From JAHEJE01 sp965216335 (GTDB lineage Bacteria > Pseudomonadota > Alphaproteobacteria > Rhizobiales > Aestuariivirgaceae), in contig OZ244154.1 of NCBI GenBank assembly GCA_965216335.1, forward strand, positions 372,001 through 436,000: 64,000 bases of DNA. The letters are read 5' to 3'. The notes under the pieces were generated by a model, which worked only from the letters and a program-made list of their open reading frames with translations, searched no databases and was not told the DNA's origin. Shown in pieces: positions 1 to 8,107 of this stretch. Within the stretch, counting starts at the first letter, position 1. Every line of letters begins with the position of its first letter. Made by a program: the position numbers and the translations under genes.

Positions 1-1043
1 GGTGCCGCGCCGTCGATCACCAGCTTGAGTTTCCAGGCCAGGTTGTCGGTGTCCTGCAGGCCCGAGTTGGCACCGCGCGCCCCGAACGGCGACACCTGAT
101 GCGCCGCGTCGCCGGCAAAGATCACCCGGTTGTGGCGGAACTTCTCCATGCGCCGGCACTGGAAAGTGTAGATCGATATCCATTCCAGCTCGAACTCGAC
201 GTCGTTGCCGAGCATCGCCTTAAGCCGCGGGATGACATTTTCCGGCTTTTTTTCCTCGTCTTTGTCGATATCCCAGCCGAGCTGCAGGTCGATGCGCCAA
301 ACATCGTCCGGCTGCTTATGCAGCAGCGCCGACTGGCCCTTGTTGAACGGAGGATCGAACCAGAACCAGCGCTCGCTGGGAAAGCCGGCCTGCATGATGA
401 CGTCGGCAATCAGGAAGTTGTCCTCAAACACCCGGCCCACGAAATCCAGCCCCAGCGCGCTGCGGATCGGCGAACCGGCCCCGTCGCATGCGATCAGCCA
501 GTCGGCTTCCAGTTCGTAAGCGCCATCCGGCGTTTCAACTGACAGCGCAACGAAGTCGCCATTGTCCGTGACCGTCGCAACCCTGTTGCCGCCGCGCAGC
601 TCGATCGGCGCACCCTGCGCCTCAAGTTCGCGCAGCCGGTTCAGCATGTACTCTTCGAAGTAGTACTGCTGCAGGTTGATGAATGCCGGGAACTCGTGGC
701 CCTGTTCCGGCAGCAGGTCGAACTCGTAGACCTTGCGTTCGCCGAAGAACACCTTGCCGGTATTCCACACCACCCCCTTGTCGACCATCGGCTTGCCGCA
801 GCCCAACCGGTCGAGGATTTCAAGCGGCCGCTTGGCGAAACAGATGGCGCGCGAGCCGAAGCTCACTTTGTCGTTGTCATCCAGCACCAGCACCGGCACG
901 CCCTTAAGCGCCAGGTCGATGGCCATACCCAGTCCAATGGGACCGGCGCCGACGACAATCACCCTGTGACGCACGGGTCGGGCCGCATCCTGGTCGCGAG
1001 AACGGGTGTAGGGGTAGAGCGGCGTCTCGAAAATCTTGTTCAT
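1..1043 (-). CDS. FAD-dependent aromatic monooxygenase, MhpA-like (partial, C-terminus outside window)
   Basis: The reading frame runs from an ATG at 1043 down to the window edge without a stop (about 347 codons). Residues about 29-34 carry the FAD-binding GAGPIG fingerprint. A CDGAGSPIR segment and, near the window edge, FAGDAAHQVSPFGARGANSG are the second and third flavin motifs of class A aromatic hydroxylases. The family, which includes 3-(3-hydroxyphenyl)propionate hydroxylase, inserts one oxygen atom into an aromatic ring using NAD(P)H and O2. The start lies 20 bases after the stop of the metallo-hydrolase gene upstream, so the two are probably co-transcribed. The substrate cannot be read from sequence; a phenolic or similar ring is likely. 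The rest of the protein lies beyond position 1. Confidence 0.85.
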   Translation of the reverse strand, partial: MNKIFETPLYPYTRSRDQDAARPVRHRVIVVGAGPIGLGMAIDLALKGVPVLVLDDNDKVSFGSRAICFAKRPLEILDRLGCGKPMVDKGVVWNTGKVFFGERKVYEFDLLPEQGHEFPAFINLQQYYFEEYMLNRLRELEAQGAPIELRGGNRVATVTDNGDFVALSVETPDGAYELEADWLIACDGAGSPIRSALGLDFVGRVFEDNFLIADVIMQAGFPSERWFWFDPPFNKGQSALLHKQPDDVWRIDLQLGWDIDKDEEKKPENVIPRLKAMLGNDVEFELEWISIYTFQCRRMEKFRHNRVIFAGDAAHQVSPFGARGANSGLQDTDNLAWKLKLVIDGAA

Positions 1044-1063
1044 CGGTCCACCTTCGTTACGCA

Positions 1064-2014
1064 TCAACCCTGCAACTGCTGCCACATGTCGAGATCGCGC
1101 TCGGCAGTCCAGATGCGCGGTGTGTCGATGCCGCGTGCCTCATCATAGGCCCGTGACACGTTGAACGGCAGGCAGTGCTCGTAAATGGCGTAGTCCTTGA
1201 ACTTGGGATCGCAGGCGTCGCGCACCGCATCCCAGGCCTCCTTCAGGCTGCCGCCGCGCGCCGCCACTTTCTGGACCGGCAGATAGGTGCTGTCGATGAA
1301 GTCGCGGGTCGCGGCAATCGCTGCATCCACCATGTCGAAGCCGACCAGTGCATCGCCGCGGCCGGGCGCGATCGACTGCGGATTGTAGGCCTTCACCGCG
1401 TCGAGCGTGCCTCCCCAATCTTCATAGTGCCCGTCGCCGCAATAGCACGCCGAGTGATATTCGACGATATCGCCGGTGAACATCACCTGCTCGTCCGGCA
1501 CCCAGATCACGCTGTCCCCGGCGGTGTGAGCCCGGCCGATCTGTTTGATCTCGACCTTGCGATTGCCCAGATAGACGGTCATTGCATCAGAAAACGTCGT
1601 GGTGGGCCAGGTAAGCCCGGGAATGCTCTCATGGCCCTCGAACAGCCGTGGAAAGCGCTGGAACTCACTGTCCCAGTCCTCCTGGCCACGCTCTGCCACC
1701 ATGGCGCGGGCCGTGTCCGACATGATGACCTGATCGGCTCCATAGGCCGATGCACCGAGAACCCGCACGGCATGATAGTGGGTCAGCACCACATGGCTGA
1801 TCGGCTTGTCTGTCACCTCCCGGACCTTGTCGATCACCATGTTGGCCAGACGCGGCGTCGCCTGGGCCTCGACGATCATCACGCTGTCGTCGCCGATGAT
1901 TACCCCTGAATTGGGGTCGCCTTCGGCAGTGAACGCCCAAAGGCCTTTGCCGATTTCAGTAAAACTGACAGTTTTCTCCGCCATGTCCCCCTGGGACGCA
2001 AATGCCTTGGCCAT
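1064..2014 (-). CDS. metallo-beta-lactamase-fold protein with degenerate metal site
   Basis: 316 residues with the MBL fold order: beta strands, the segment LTHYHAVRVLGAS, then GRAHTAGDS, MFTGD and PGRGDA. Canonical members read HxHxDH, a second His, a bridging Asp and PGHG. Here the first two His, the middle His and the bridging Asp are present, but the DH pair has become Val-Arg and the last His has become Arg. At most one metal site seems intact, so the protein may be a non-classical hydrolase or a binding protein. GGAG lies six bases before the chosen ATG; an ATG ten codons later is preceded by AGGGGG and is a real alternative. It sits between an MttB-like gene and a flavin monooxygenase on the same strand, suggesting one operon. 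The reaction is unknown. Confidence 0.8.
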   Translation of the reverse strand: MAKAFASQGDMAEKTVSFTEIGKGLWAFTAEGDPNSGVIIGDDSVMIVEAQATPRLANMVIDKVREVTDKPISHVVLTHYHAVRVLGASAYGADQVIMSDTARAMVAERGQEDWDSEFQRFPRLFEGHESIPGLTWPTTTFSDAMTVYLGNRKVEIKQIGRAHTAGDSVIWVPDEQVMFTGDIVEYHSACYCGDGHYEDWGGTLDAVKAYNPQSIAPGRGDALVGFDMVDAAIAATRDFIDSTYLPVQKVAARGGSLKEAWDAVRDACDPKFKDYAIYEHCLPFNVSRAYDEARGIDTPRIWTAERDLDMWQQLQG

Positions 2015-2102
2015 GTTTGCTCCGTGTCGTTTGTGTATCGTTCACTTGTGGCATGAACAGCGGCTTCGATGCCACTGTACAATTGGACGCTGAGGCCGTG
2101 TT

Positions 2103-3629
2103 CTATCGGTTGCGGACCGTTTTGCCGCGCCGGTTGATCCGGCGTTCGCGGACAGGTCCGGCAGGGCCGACATCGATACGCTCCCACCCGGCCTGCGGCC
2201 GCGACCTGCCGCGGACAATACCGGGGAATTCGGCCCTGACAAGGGCGTCCGTCTTAGCGTCTATGGCGTGCGTGTTCCGGTTCGAGAGAATGTCCAGTGC
2301 CCGGTTGAGGGCGCGCTGATGGATTGTCGATGCGCCTTCCAGTAGCCATTTCTCGCGCAACTGCCGGTCGGCCAGCTCCGGCATGAAGGTCGTCGAGGTC
2401 ATGCGGTCGAGGGTCTGCGGGTTGTCGGCGAACATGCCGGCCGGGCCGGTCTGTTTGATCTCATCGAGGCTTGCCGTTTCGCGCGAAAAGTCGAAGCCGC
2501 CGCGCACGGTCTTGATCATGGCGGCAATTTCGTGATCGATCATCAACTGACCGTAGTCGAACGACATCAGGGCGTCCTGCAGGCCGGCCATGACGATGAA
2601 GTCTACCCCCGACAGCGCACCGAGCAACGGCGACATGCCCTTTTCGAACCCCGCCTGCGCGTCGGCCACCTTGGCGTTCGTCAAACCCAGATAGCCGCCG
2701 GCCGGCACATTGTAGAACCTCGCCATCTGGCAAACGGCGGAATTCATCATGCCGACCTCGATTGCGCCGGGCGCATAGGCACCATCGCGCATGTCGGCGA
2801 ACACCGGCAGGAAATTGTAGATCTGGCCCGTACCCTCGCGGCTCATCTGCGCCAGCGTGCAGGCGGCCAGCCATTCGGCATTCATGATGGTCAGCATGCC
2901 GGCCAGCGACAGCGGCGTCGACAGGCCACCCATGGGTGCGATCGTTCCATAGGCGGTGATGCCTTTCTCGGCGAAGTACATCATCGTTTCGGTGCTGTCG
3001 AAGTCCATGGTCAGCGGCGATACGATGGCGCAATAGCCGAAGTTGATGAACGGCCGCTCCCAGAACGCCTCCTTCGAGCCGGCGATCAACTCGCCCAGCC
3101 GCAAGACCTGATCGGCCTCGTGCGTGGAGTAGACCGAAGTGCGCACCGGCTTGGTGCAGTTTTTCAGCGCCGCATAGAACCGCGTCAGGCTGAACTGATC
3201 CTTCGGCGCGTCGTCGGCCAGCGTCGAAATCGAGAACAGGTCGATGGCATCGAGATGGTTGACGATATGGGCGATGCGGGCGATGTCATCGGAGGTGGCG
3301 CGCCGGGCTTCACCGGTCACCGGATCGACGATGTCAGGTGCCGAACTGGCGGTGGCAATCACCGGCAGCTCGCGGGGAAACGTCACGTCATGCGCCGGAT
3401 CGCGGCCGCGCAGCGTAATCGTCGGTGGCGCCATCTTGCGATATCGTTCGACGATCTCGGCGGGAATGCGCACCAGCTCGGTGTCATGATCGACGCTGGC
3501 GCCGTGCTTGGCAAAACGCCGGCGCGCCTTGAGGTTGCGCACGATGAGCCCGGTGTCCTGCAGAATTTCCAGCGAGGCCTCATGCACATAGCGCACGTCT
3601 TCGTCGCTGAGGTAGGTGAAGAATTGCAT
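2103..3629 (-). CDS. trimethylamine methyltransferase (MttB) family protein, non-pyrrolysine type
   Basis: 508 residues from ATG 3629, chosen because GGAGGTG lies six bases upstream; an in-frame upstream start would add only a low-quality N-terminus. The sequence resembles the MttB superfamily, including the N-terminal helix beginning MQFFTYLSDEDVRYVHEASL. The family moves a methyl group from a methylated amine to a corrinoid protein. Archaeal trimethylamine enzymes read an in-frame amber codon as pyrrolysine. This gene has no internal stop, so it belongs to the non-pyrrolysine branch, known members of which use quaternary amines such as glycine betaine. No corrinoid protein or MtbA-like gene is visible nearby. 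It is the first gene of an apparent three-gene run with the MBL-fold protein and the flavin monooxygenase. Confidence 0.8.
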   Translation of the reverse strand: MQFFTYLSDEDVRYVHEASLEILQDTGLIVRNLKARRRFAKHGASVDHDTELVRIPAEIVERYRKMAPPTITLRGRDPAHDVTFPRELPVIATASSAPDIVDPVTGEARRATSDDIARIAHIVNHLDAIDLFSISTLADDAPKDQFSLTRFYAALKNCTKPVRTSVYSTHEADQVLRLGELIAGSKEAFWERPFINFGYCAIVSPLTMDFDSTETMMYFAEKGITAYGTIAPMGGLSTPLSLAGMLTIMNAEWLAACTLAQMSREGTGQIYNFLPVFADMRDGAYAPGAIEVGMMNSAVCQMARFYNVPAGGYLGLTNAKVADAQAGFEKGMSPLLGALSGVDFIVMAGLQDALMSFDYGQLMIDHEIAAMIKTVRGGFDFSRETASLDEIKQTGPAGMFADNPQTLDRMTSTTFMPELADRQLREKWLLEGASTIHQRALNRALDILSNRNTHAIDAKTDALVRAEFPGIVRGRSRPQAGWERIDVGPAGPVRERRINRRGKTVRNR

Positions 3630-3861
3630 GGTGCTCACCTCCGGGGAGACGTCTGTGCCGCCGGACAAATCCGAGTTGGCATCGGTCTGCTGACAGCCAT
3701 ACTACGCGACAAAACGCAGTTGTCATTACTTTGTGCTCTTCGGCGGAGGGGCCGGCCGTGTGAACGAAAGCAACACCACAATTCCAATTGAAAACGGCAC
3801 CGCGGCCACTTTTTCTCTTACAAGAGCATTCCCGTCATGCTAATGCCTGCCGTCTCGAGAC

Positions 3862-3951
3862 GGAGAGGTGCCGGAGTGGTTGAACGGGGCGGTCTCGAAA
3901 ACCGTTGAGCGCGCAAGCGTTCCGGGGGTTCGAATCCCCCCCTCTCCGCCA
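3862..3951 (+). tRNA. tRNA-Ser (anticodon CGA)
   Basis: A 90-nt cloverleaf with acceptor stem GGAGAGG/CCTCTCC, an encoded CCA end at 3949-3951, the anticodon loop CTCGAAA (anticodon 3896-3898, CGA, reading UCG) on a GCGGT/ACCGT stem, and GGTTCGAATCC in the T arm. The long variable arm (about 3906-3920) is typical of class II serine tRNAs. Confidence 0.97.
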
Positions 3952-4395
3952 ATCGGGCAATACATGTTTCTGTAATGATTGTTGTTTGTGGTTTTAGGTC
4001 CAATCCTTCACCACCGACTTTCCCACATTTTGCATTGGTGCCGCTTGATTTGGCAAAGACCGCGACAACGTCACCAGCCTTGTGTCTTACCGGCATGGGT
4101 GTGAGCCGGAAATGTGTTGGGCACTGGAGGTGTGGGCAGAAAGGTCGGCCGGGATTGTTGGGCAGGCGGCTGGGGCGGGAAAGTTCGGCTCGGGCGAAAC
4201 CAGCGATAGGGCACCTGCACAAGGCCATTGCGTACAAGTGTGTGCAGGGGTTGCGGAGGTGGCAGCAGCAGGGGCGGGTTGTGAGGCCGGGGAAGCGGGA
4301 GGGGCTGTTGTTTGGACCTGTCCTTCAGTGGTCACAGTTTCACGGGTCCATCCCAACGCCACAATCCTGCCCGCCCAGCGTGCGATCTTTCGGAT
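3952..4395. other. gene-free stretch after tRNA-Ser
   Basis: 444 bases between tRNA-Ser and the CBS-pair gene. Open frames exist on both strands, but their translations are low-complexity and antisense to one another. I see no transposase, integrase, duplicate of the tRNA 3' end or clear terminator here. Confidence 0.5.
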
Positions 4396-4791
4396 CTATG
4401 CTTTGTGGTCTGCGACGACCTGCTTGGTCAGATCTCCAATTGAAACCATGCCAACCAGCTTGCCGCTGTCCACCACGGGGAGGTGCCGTACGCGTTTCTC
4501 GGTCATGACCTTCAGGCAGTCGATCGTCGTTTGTTCTGGCGTGACATAGATGACATTGGTGGTCATGATCTCGCGCACCGGCGTCTCGGGTGATGTCTTG
4601 CCCTTCAGAATGACGTTGCGCGCATAGTCTCGCTCGGTGATGATGCCAACAATCTCATCACCTTCCATAACGAGCAGGCCCCCAACATCCTTGCTCGCCA
4701 TCTCGGTAATGGCATTGAACACGGAGTCGTCCGGATCGATTGCCCAGACGTGGCCTCCCTTCTGATCCAGCAATTGGCGAATTCTTGTCAT
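4396..4791 (-). CDS. tandem CBS-domain protein
   Basis: 131 residues made almost wholly of two CBS motifs. The first runs from about residue 10 to 65 (AIDPDDSVFNAITEMASKDV, then GIITERDYAR); the second from about 74 to 128 (VIYVTPEQTT, HLPVVDSGKLVGMVSIGDL). CBS pairs fold together and bind adenosine nucleotides, usually controlling a partner enzyme or channel. As a stand-alone pair with no partner nearby, it is most likely a soluble energy-state or stress sensor. Stand-alone CBS pairs of this length are common in alphaproteobacteria. It appears to be a single-gene transcript, isolated between tRNA-Ser and a repeat-rich gene-poor stretch. Confidence 0.88.
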   Translation of the reverse strand: MTRIRQLLDQKGGHVWAIDPDDSVFNAITEMASKDVGGLLVMEGDEIVGIITERDYARNVILKGKTSPETPVREIMTTNVIYVTPEQTTIDCLKVMTEKRVRHLPVVDSGKLVGMVSIGDLTKQVVADHKA

Positions 4792-5021
4792 TCAGTCATG
4801 CTCCAATGTAGCAATGCCGGGTTCGGCCAACCAGGTTGCGCGCCTCGACACTGTCGGCGCAACGCCACGAATTGATAGCCCGAAACCGGCGCATTGCTCT
4901 TGAGCAAAATCAAGCATTGGCCGCCTCGTACAAGGCCGGCGGGTACAAATAGCCCAAATTGCTGTCGATCGGCATTGAACGTTGACCTTCTGAGCCGGAA
5001 TTGGACAAGGTGGCCAGCCGG

Positions 5022-5198
5022 GTTCGGGTGTGGTGTCTGATGCCCAACCATGTGCACCTGAACAAGGCTCTGGCCTAGGTCAGCCTGAACCCGATGCGCG
5101 CCGGGTTGGTCGGGCGTGCACAGTACCGGAAGTGGTCCAGCGTGCCCGCCCACCTGGCCGGCAAGGACGGCGTCATCACCAGCGTTGCCCCGGCCCCC
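5022..5198 (+). pseudogene. remnant of a REP-associated tyrosine (RAYT, IS200-like) transposase
   Basis: In one frame the DNA reads VRVWCLMPNHVHL, the HUH-containing core of Y1/RAYT transposases. After a TAG stop at 5076-5078 it continues as VSLNPMRAGLVGRAQ, KWSSVPAHLAGKDG and VAPAP, the family's C-terminal block. The middle of the protein, including the catalytic Tyr region, is missing, so this is an internally deleted, stop-containing relic of a protein that is usually 150-250 residues. RAYTs mobilise REP palindromes, and REP-like palindromes follow immediately downstream. Confidence 0.8.
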
Positions 5199-5208
5199 TC
5201 CCCCAACA

Positions 5209-5304
5209 GTCATCCCGGAAAGACCGACAGGTCTTGTCCGGGATCTCCGGACGGTGCGGCAAGGCACGGAGTCCCGGCTCTCGCTTACGCTCGGCCCGGA
5301 TGAC
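5209..5304. repeat. REP-like palindromic element
   Basis: The element opens with GTCATCCCGG and closes with CCCGGATGAC, an inverted pair of ends. Inside, an imperfect hairpin joins TCCCGGAAAGACC to GGTCTTGTCCGGGA. It lies eleven bases after the RAYT remnant, the usual partner of REP sequences. The inner CTCGCTTACGCTC motif recurs at about 5878. Confidence 0.7.
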
Positions 5305-5356
5305 AACTTGGGGCATGGTTTTGTTCCTGGCACGGACTGACCCCCGCGGGGAAATC

Positions 5357-5550
5357 GTCCCCTCTCCCCTCGCGGGGTGCGGACCGGTCAGCAATCGCTC
5401 CAGTGGAGCGATTGCCGGTCCAAACGGCTAGGGTGAGGGGGTGGACGGCGTCGGTTGCTCAGGCCGGAGTTGGCTGCACCGCCGACCCCCTCACCCTCCC
5501 ACGGTCCTGCGGACCGCGGGCCCCTCCCTCTCCCGCCTTGGGGAGAGGGG
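5357..5550. repeat. palindromic repeat, CCCTCACCCT type
   Basis: Outer arms CCCCTCTCCCC (about 5360) and GGGGAGAGGGG (about 5540) are inverted. Inner arms TAGGGTGAGGGGGT (about 5430) and ACCCCCTCACCCTCC (about 5485) are also inverted. A further hairpin CAATCGCTCC/AGTGGAGCGATTG sits at about 5393-5415. The arms resemble those at 6187-6301 and 18062-18210. Confidence 0.6.
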
Positions 5551-6186
5551 CATTGGGCACGGCTGCGCACCGGGCACGGCGTGACCGGCACACATCAAAC
5601 TTCAGGGAAAGACGGAATGCCGAGGTCGGATGGCATGAGACGTCTCTATGGAAAGGAAGGGGATAGGCTGCCACCCAACCCGGCATTCCGTCACGGTCTG
5701 TTACATACGACGATGTACGCGCTCATCGTCTGGCTGCTCGGGATCGGCCTTTGAACAGATAGGCAAACCCTTCACCGCCAAACGCCTTGGATAGACGCTG
5801 GTGCTTTCGCACCAGGGGCGCACACCGGATGCTGGAACCCTGAGGAGGGCCAAATAGAACGATCAGCTTGTCCGTGCTCGCTTACGCTCCGCTCGGGCTG
5901 ATCTCCAGGGCCAACACGACGAACCGGTCCAATCTGTGAGACACAATCCATCTTCGCTGACACCTCCATCCTCGGGGGCGGACCCTTTTCAACCTGTCCT
6001 ACCAGGCGCCGCCCCAAACTCCAGAACCGCTCCCGCCGCCACCGCCAGAGTTGGCTGTCGACGTTTCCCTCTGCAGGATGCAGGGCGACGGGTGAGTGTA
6101 TTTGTACATCGTTTGTTCTATTTTGTCAAGAACATTCGCCGAACAAAAACAACGCAAGGCACGACGAACAAACCTGCACAGCGAAG

Positions 6187-6301
6187 TCCCCTCCCCCTTG
6201 TGGGGAGGGTTAGGGTGGGGCCGGGCGGTGCCATAAGTCTCGGGGCCGGATGCGTTGCACCGCTGCTCCCCACCCTAACCCTCCCCGCAAGGGGGAGGGG
6301 A
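6187..6301. repeat. 34-bp-arm inverted repeat
   Basis: Arms at 6187-6220 and 6268-6301 are inverted copies matching at 33 of 34 positions (T versus C), separated by 47 bases. The arms are purine/pyrimidine-strand-biased, built from CCCCTCCCCCTTG and GGGAGGGTTAGGGTGGGG. As DNA or RNA this would form a long hairpin. It resembles the repeat inside the trp operon at 18062-18210. Confidence 0.85.
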
Positions 6302-6520
6302 ACACAGCTGCGTTTTCTGGAAATCCAAAACTCTGCATTCCGCGCTATCGCCGGGAATGCGCGGCGAAAAAGCATGGCGAGGCAAGGAAGAAACACGGAT
6401 CAACTGTTCCGGAAGGGGTTACGGAAGGGTTACGGTGACAGTTTACTAAATGCATTTAATGCCCTCGTCGCTTACCGCGAGGCAAATTCTTCCCATTCCC
6501 CTACCCATAGCCCGCATGCC

Positions 6521-6730
6521 TGACTTCGCTCACGGCCGCACCGCCGCTGGCGCGGCTGGCCTCCGCGAGGGCCTCGCATATGCTCGGGCGGGCGGTCGCC
6601 CTTGCTTCAGCCCTGGCGGGCTGGGGTTTGATTTCGCTCACGGCCGCACCGCCGCTGGCGCGGCTGGCCTCCGCGGGGGCCTCGCATATGCTCGGGCGGG
6701 CGGTCGCCCTTGCTTCAGCCCTGGCGGGCT
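6521..6730. repeat. two-copy tandem repeat, 108-bp period
   Basis: Positions 6521-6622 and 6629-6730 match over 102 bases with two differences (C/T at the fourth base; GCGAGGG versus GCGGGGG), with a six-base spacer GGGGTT. The period of 108 bp is a multiple of three, and the repeats are open in several frames, but I see no reason to call a gene. Confidence 0.9.
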
Positions 6731-6845
6731 TCGGTAACAGCGCCTGACGGCAGCACCAGATCCGTTGGGCGCTACGGTAATGGCATGAACGCCCCGCCGC
6801 CCCCAATGGTTCGGTTATGCAAACGATTGCAATCGATCAACAATG

Positions 6846-6879
6846 AAAAGCCGCCGGCAGCGCTTCCGGCGGCATTTTT
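6846..6879 (-). terminator. Rho-independent terminator after tRNA-Asn
   Basis: A perfect 8-bp stem GCCGCCGG/CCGGCGGC (6850-6857 and 6866-6873) with an eight-base loop. It is followed on the minus strand by four T, and on the plus strand by ATTTTT. It begins about a dozen bases past the 3' end of tRNA-Asn. Confidence 0.75.
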
Positions 6880-6887
6880 CAGGAAAT

Positions 6888-6963
6888 TGGCTCCCCGGGC
6901 CGGACTCGAACCAGCGACCCAGCGGTTAACAGCCGCTTGCTCTACCAACTGAGCTACCGGGGA
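6888..6963 (-). tRNA. tRNA-Asn (anticodon GUU)
   Basis: A 76-nt cloverleaf on the minus strand: acceptor TCCCCGG paired with CCGGGGA, D arm TAGCTCAGTTGGTAGAGCA, anticodon loop CTGTTAA (GTT, reading AAC/AAU), T arm with GGTTCGAGTCC and an encoded CCA end. Confidence 0.97.
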
Positions 6964-7184
6964 TTGGTGGCTCGCTATAGCAAACCATCGACAGCGATGA
7001 AAGTGCAAAAACGTCAAAAAGTCTCTAAACGCACGGTCGTTGGGTCAGCGTCATGCGATGATGGCAAATCGTTATCATATCAGTCCGGTACAACAGTCGG
7101 AAAAGTTAAACGCCAGTACCGATGGTGTAAGATGACACCTTGAGTCCAGGGCCAGGCGGCCCGATCCGGAACAGGGGAGCAAGT

Positions 7185-7691
7185 ATGCGCGTTGGCGACA
7201 TCATCGAGGTGAATGATCGTATGCAGACCGGTTACCGCTACCGGCTCGATGCGCCGGTTGGTGATGTGCGCGATGACCGGTTTCAGCCGTTCTTTGCACC
7301 GCGTGAAATGCTCGAGTATGGCGTTTTCGAGGGCAAGTACTGCAACGACTGTTCCAGGGAGTTTCCGATCGACTGGTTTGCGCGCGCCAAAACAAGCGAT
7401 GTAGCCGATGTCTCGCTGAACTGTTTCGGCGTCAAGAGCCGCCAGCCGCTGTCGGTGTGGCGACAGAAGGGCTGGATATACGGTCCAGACCCGCGCGGCT
7501 GGTTCCAGTGGTATTGCAGATACTATCTCGGACGGCGGTTGCCGGGGATTGACGACATTCAGATCAAGCGCTGGCGTGCGTTTTCCCGCCATGCCGGGCA
7601 GATTCGCGCCAATTGCGAGCCCGGCAACATTTTCTGCCGCCGCCGGCAGCGCCAGGCCCTGCTGCAATGGTCGCACGATCCGTTCATCTGA
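7185..7691 (+). CDS. conserved hypothetical protein
   Basis: 168 residues from ATG 7185, chosen for AGGGGAG five bases upstream; a TTG fifteen codons earlier is less likely. I do not recognise a named family. The protein is rich in aromatic and basic residues, with no signal peptide or membrane segment. Features are a CNDCSREFP Cys pair near residue 50 and a strongly conserved-looking C-terminal half containing DPRGWFQWYCRYYLGRR and GRQIR-like basic segments, ending in CRRRQRQALLQW. The aromatic, Arg-rich surface could bind nucleic acid or a ring-shaped ligand, but this is a guess. It is divergent from tRNA-Asn and followed by a small membrane protein gene on the same strand. Confidence 0.7.
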   Translation: MRVGDIIEVNDRMQTGYRYRLDAPVGDVRDDRFQPFFAPREMLEYGVFEGKYCNDCSREFPIDWFARAKTSDVADVSLNCFGVKSRQPLSVWRQKGWIYGPDPRGWFQWYCRYYLGRRLPGIDDIQIKRWRAFSRHAGQIRANCEPGNIFCRRRQRQALLQWSHDPFI

Positions 7692-7757
7692 TCCGGCCGG
7701 ACGGGTTCTGCCCGGCATGGACTTGCAATGGTGCGGTGTGCGCTCTAATTGCCATCC

Positions 7758-8057
7758 ATGGGCAAGATCAGATTCGGTGACCGAACGTACAATCTACCTG
7801 GCAATCGTGCGGCCCGGATGGGGCTCGGCGCAGCATTGATCATCGGCGGTGTGTTGGGCTTTCTGCCGGTGCTCGGTTTCTGGATGATCCCGCTTGGACT
7901 GCTGATCCTGTCGGTCGACCTTCCATCGGTTCGCCGCAAGCGCCGCCAGTGGACGGTCAAGTTCGGTGGCTGGCTGAAGCGCAAAAGTCCGAGTTTGGCA
8001 GCAAAGCTGGGGTTCAACAACAACGGCAACAATAAACCGGCCGGCCCCACGAAATAG
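7758..8057 (+). CDS. small membrane protein, PGPGW-like
   Basis: 99 residues from ATG 7758. The core, about residues 21-50, holds two short hydrophobic stretches joined by LGFLPVLGFWMIPLG, followed by a positively charged tail (VRRKRRQWTVKFGGWLKRK). The Pro/Gly/Trp pattern between two membrane segments resembles the PGPGW group of small bacterial membrane proteins, whose role is not established. The C-terminus is Asn-rich. The inverted repeat starting at its stop codon probably ends transcription. The assignment to PGPGW is tentative. Confidence 0.6.
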   Translation: MGKIRFGDRTYNLPGNRAARMGLGAALIIGGVLGFLPVLGFWMIPLGLLILSVDLPSVRRKRRQWTVKFGGWLKRKSPSLAAKLGFNNNGNNKPAGPTK

Positions 8058-8083
8058 GCCCTGCCGGTGTTTCCGGCAGGGCC
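8057..8083. terminator. shared hairpin between convergent genes
   Basis: A perfect 11-bp stem GGCCCTGCCGG/CCGGCAGGGCC with a five-base loop, lying between the small membrane protein (plus) and the binding-protein gene (minus, ending 8108). Neither side has a strong T run, so it is a likely but weak bidirectional terminator. Confidence 0.6.
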
Positions 8084-8107
8084 CGCTTGTTGCCGGTCAG
8101 GCTGGCA

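Larger units (their letters stand above)
4792..6887. other. 2.1 kb gene-poor, repeat-rich stretch
   Basis: No intact gene of normal size is convincing here. It holds a broken RAYT-type transposase (5022-5198), REP-like palindromes (5209-5304, about 5357-5550 and 6187-6301), a 102-bp near-perfect direct repeat (6521-6622 and 6629-6730) and a terminator hairpin for tRNA-Asn (6846-6879). A short open frame on the plus strand at 5635-5754 (39 codons, ending TTMYALIVWLLGIGL) could encode a small membrane peptide, with GAGGT about nine bases upstream, but nothing else supports it. A second segment at about 5869-5905 repeats the CTCGCTTACGCTC motif found in the 5209-5304 palindrome. Confidence 0.7.

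Noticed and set aside
2103..3629. Pyrrolysine-containing MttB
   Set aside because: The 508-codon frame has no in-frame amber codon, so the gene belongs to the non-pyrrolysine branch.
3818..4237. 139-codon minus-strand frame antisense to tRNA-Ser
   Set aside because: Its translation through the tRNA gives the familiar false protein of antisense tRNA sequence (GGFEPPERLRAQRF); no ribosome site or family match.
3862..4395. Possible prophage or island attachment site at tRNA-Ser
   Set aside because: No integrase gene, and no second copy of the tRNA 3' end was found in the window.
5635..5754. 39-residue membrane peptide
   Set aside because: A hydrophobic stretch and a weak ribosome site only; no conservation evidence, so it is mentioned but not called as a gene.
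6521..6730. CRISPR-like repeats
   Set aside because: Only two long copies with a six-base spacer and no cas genes; this is a simple tandem duplication.
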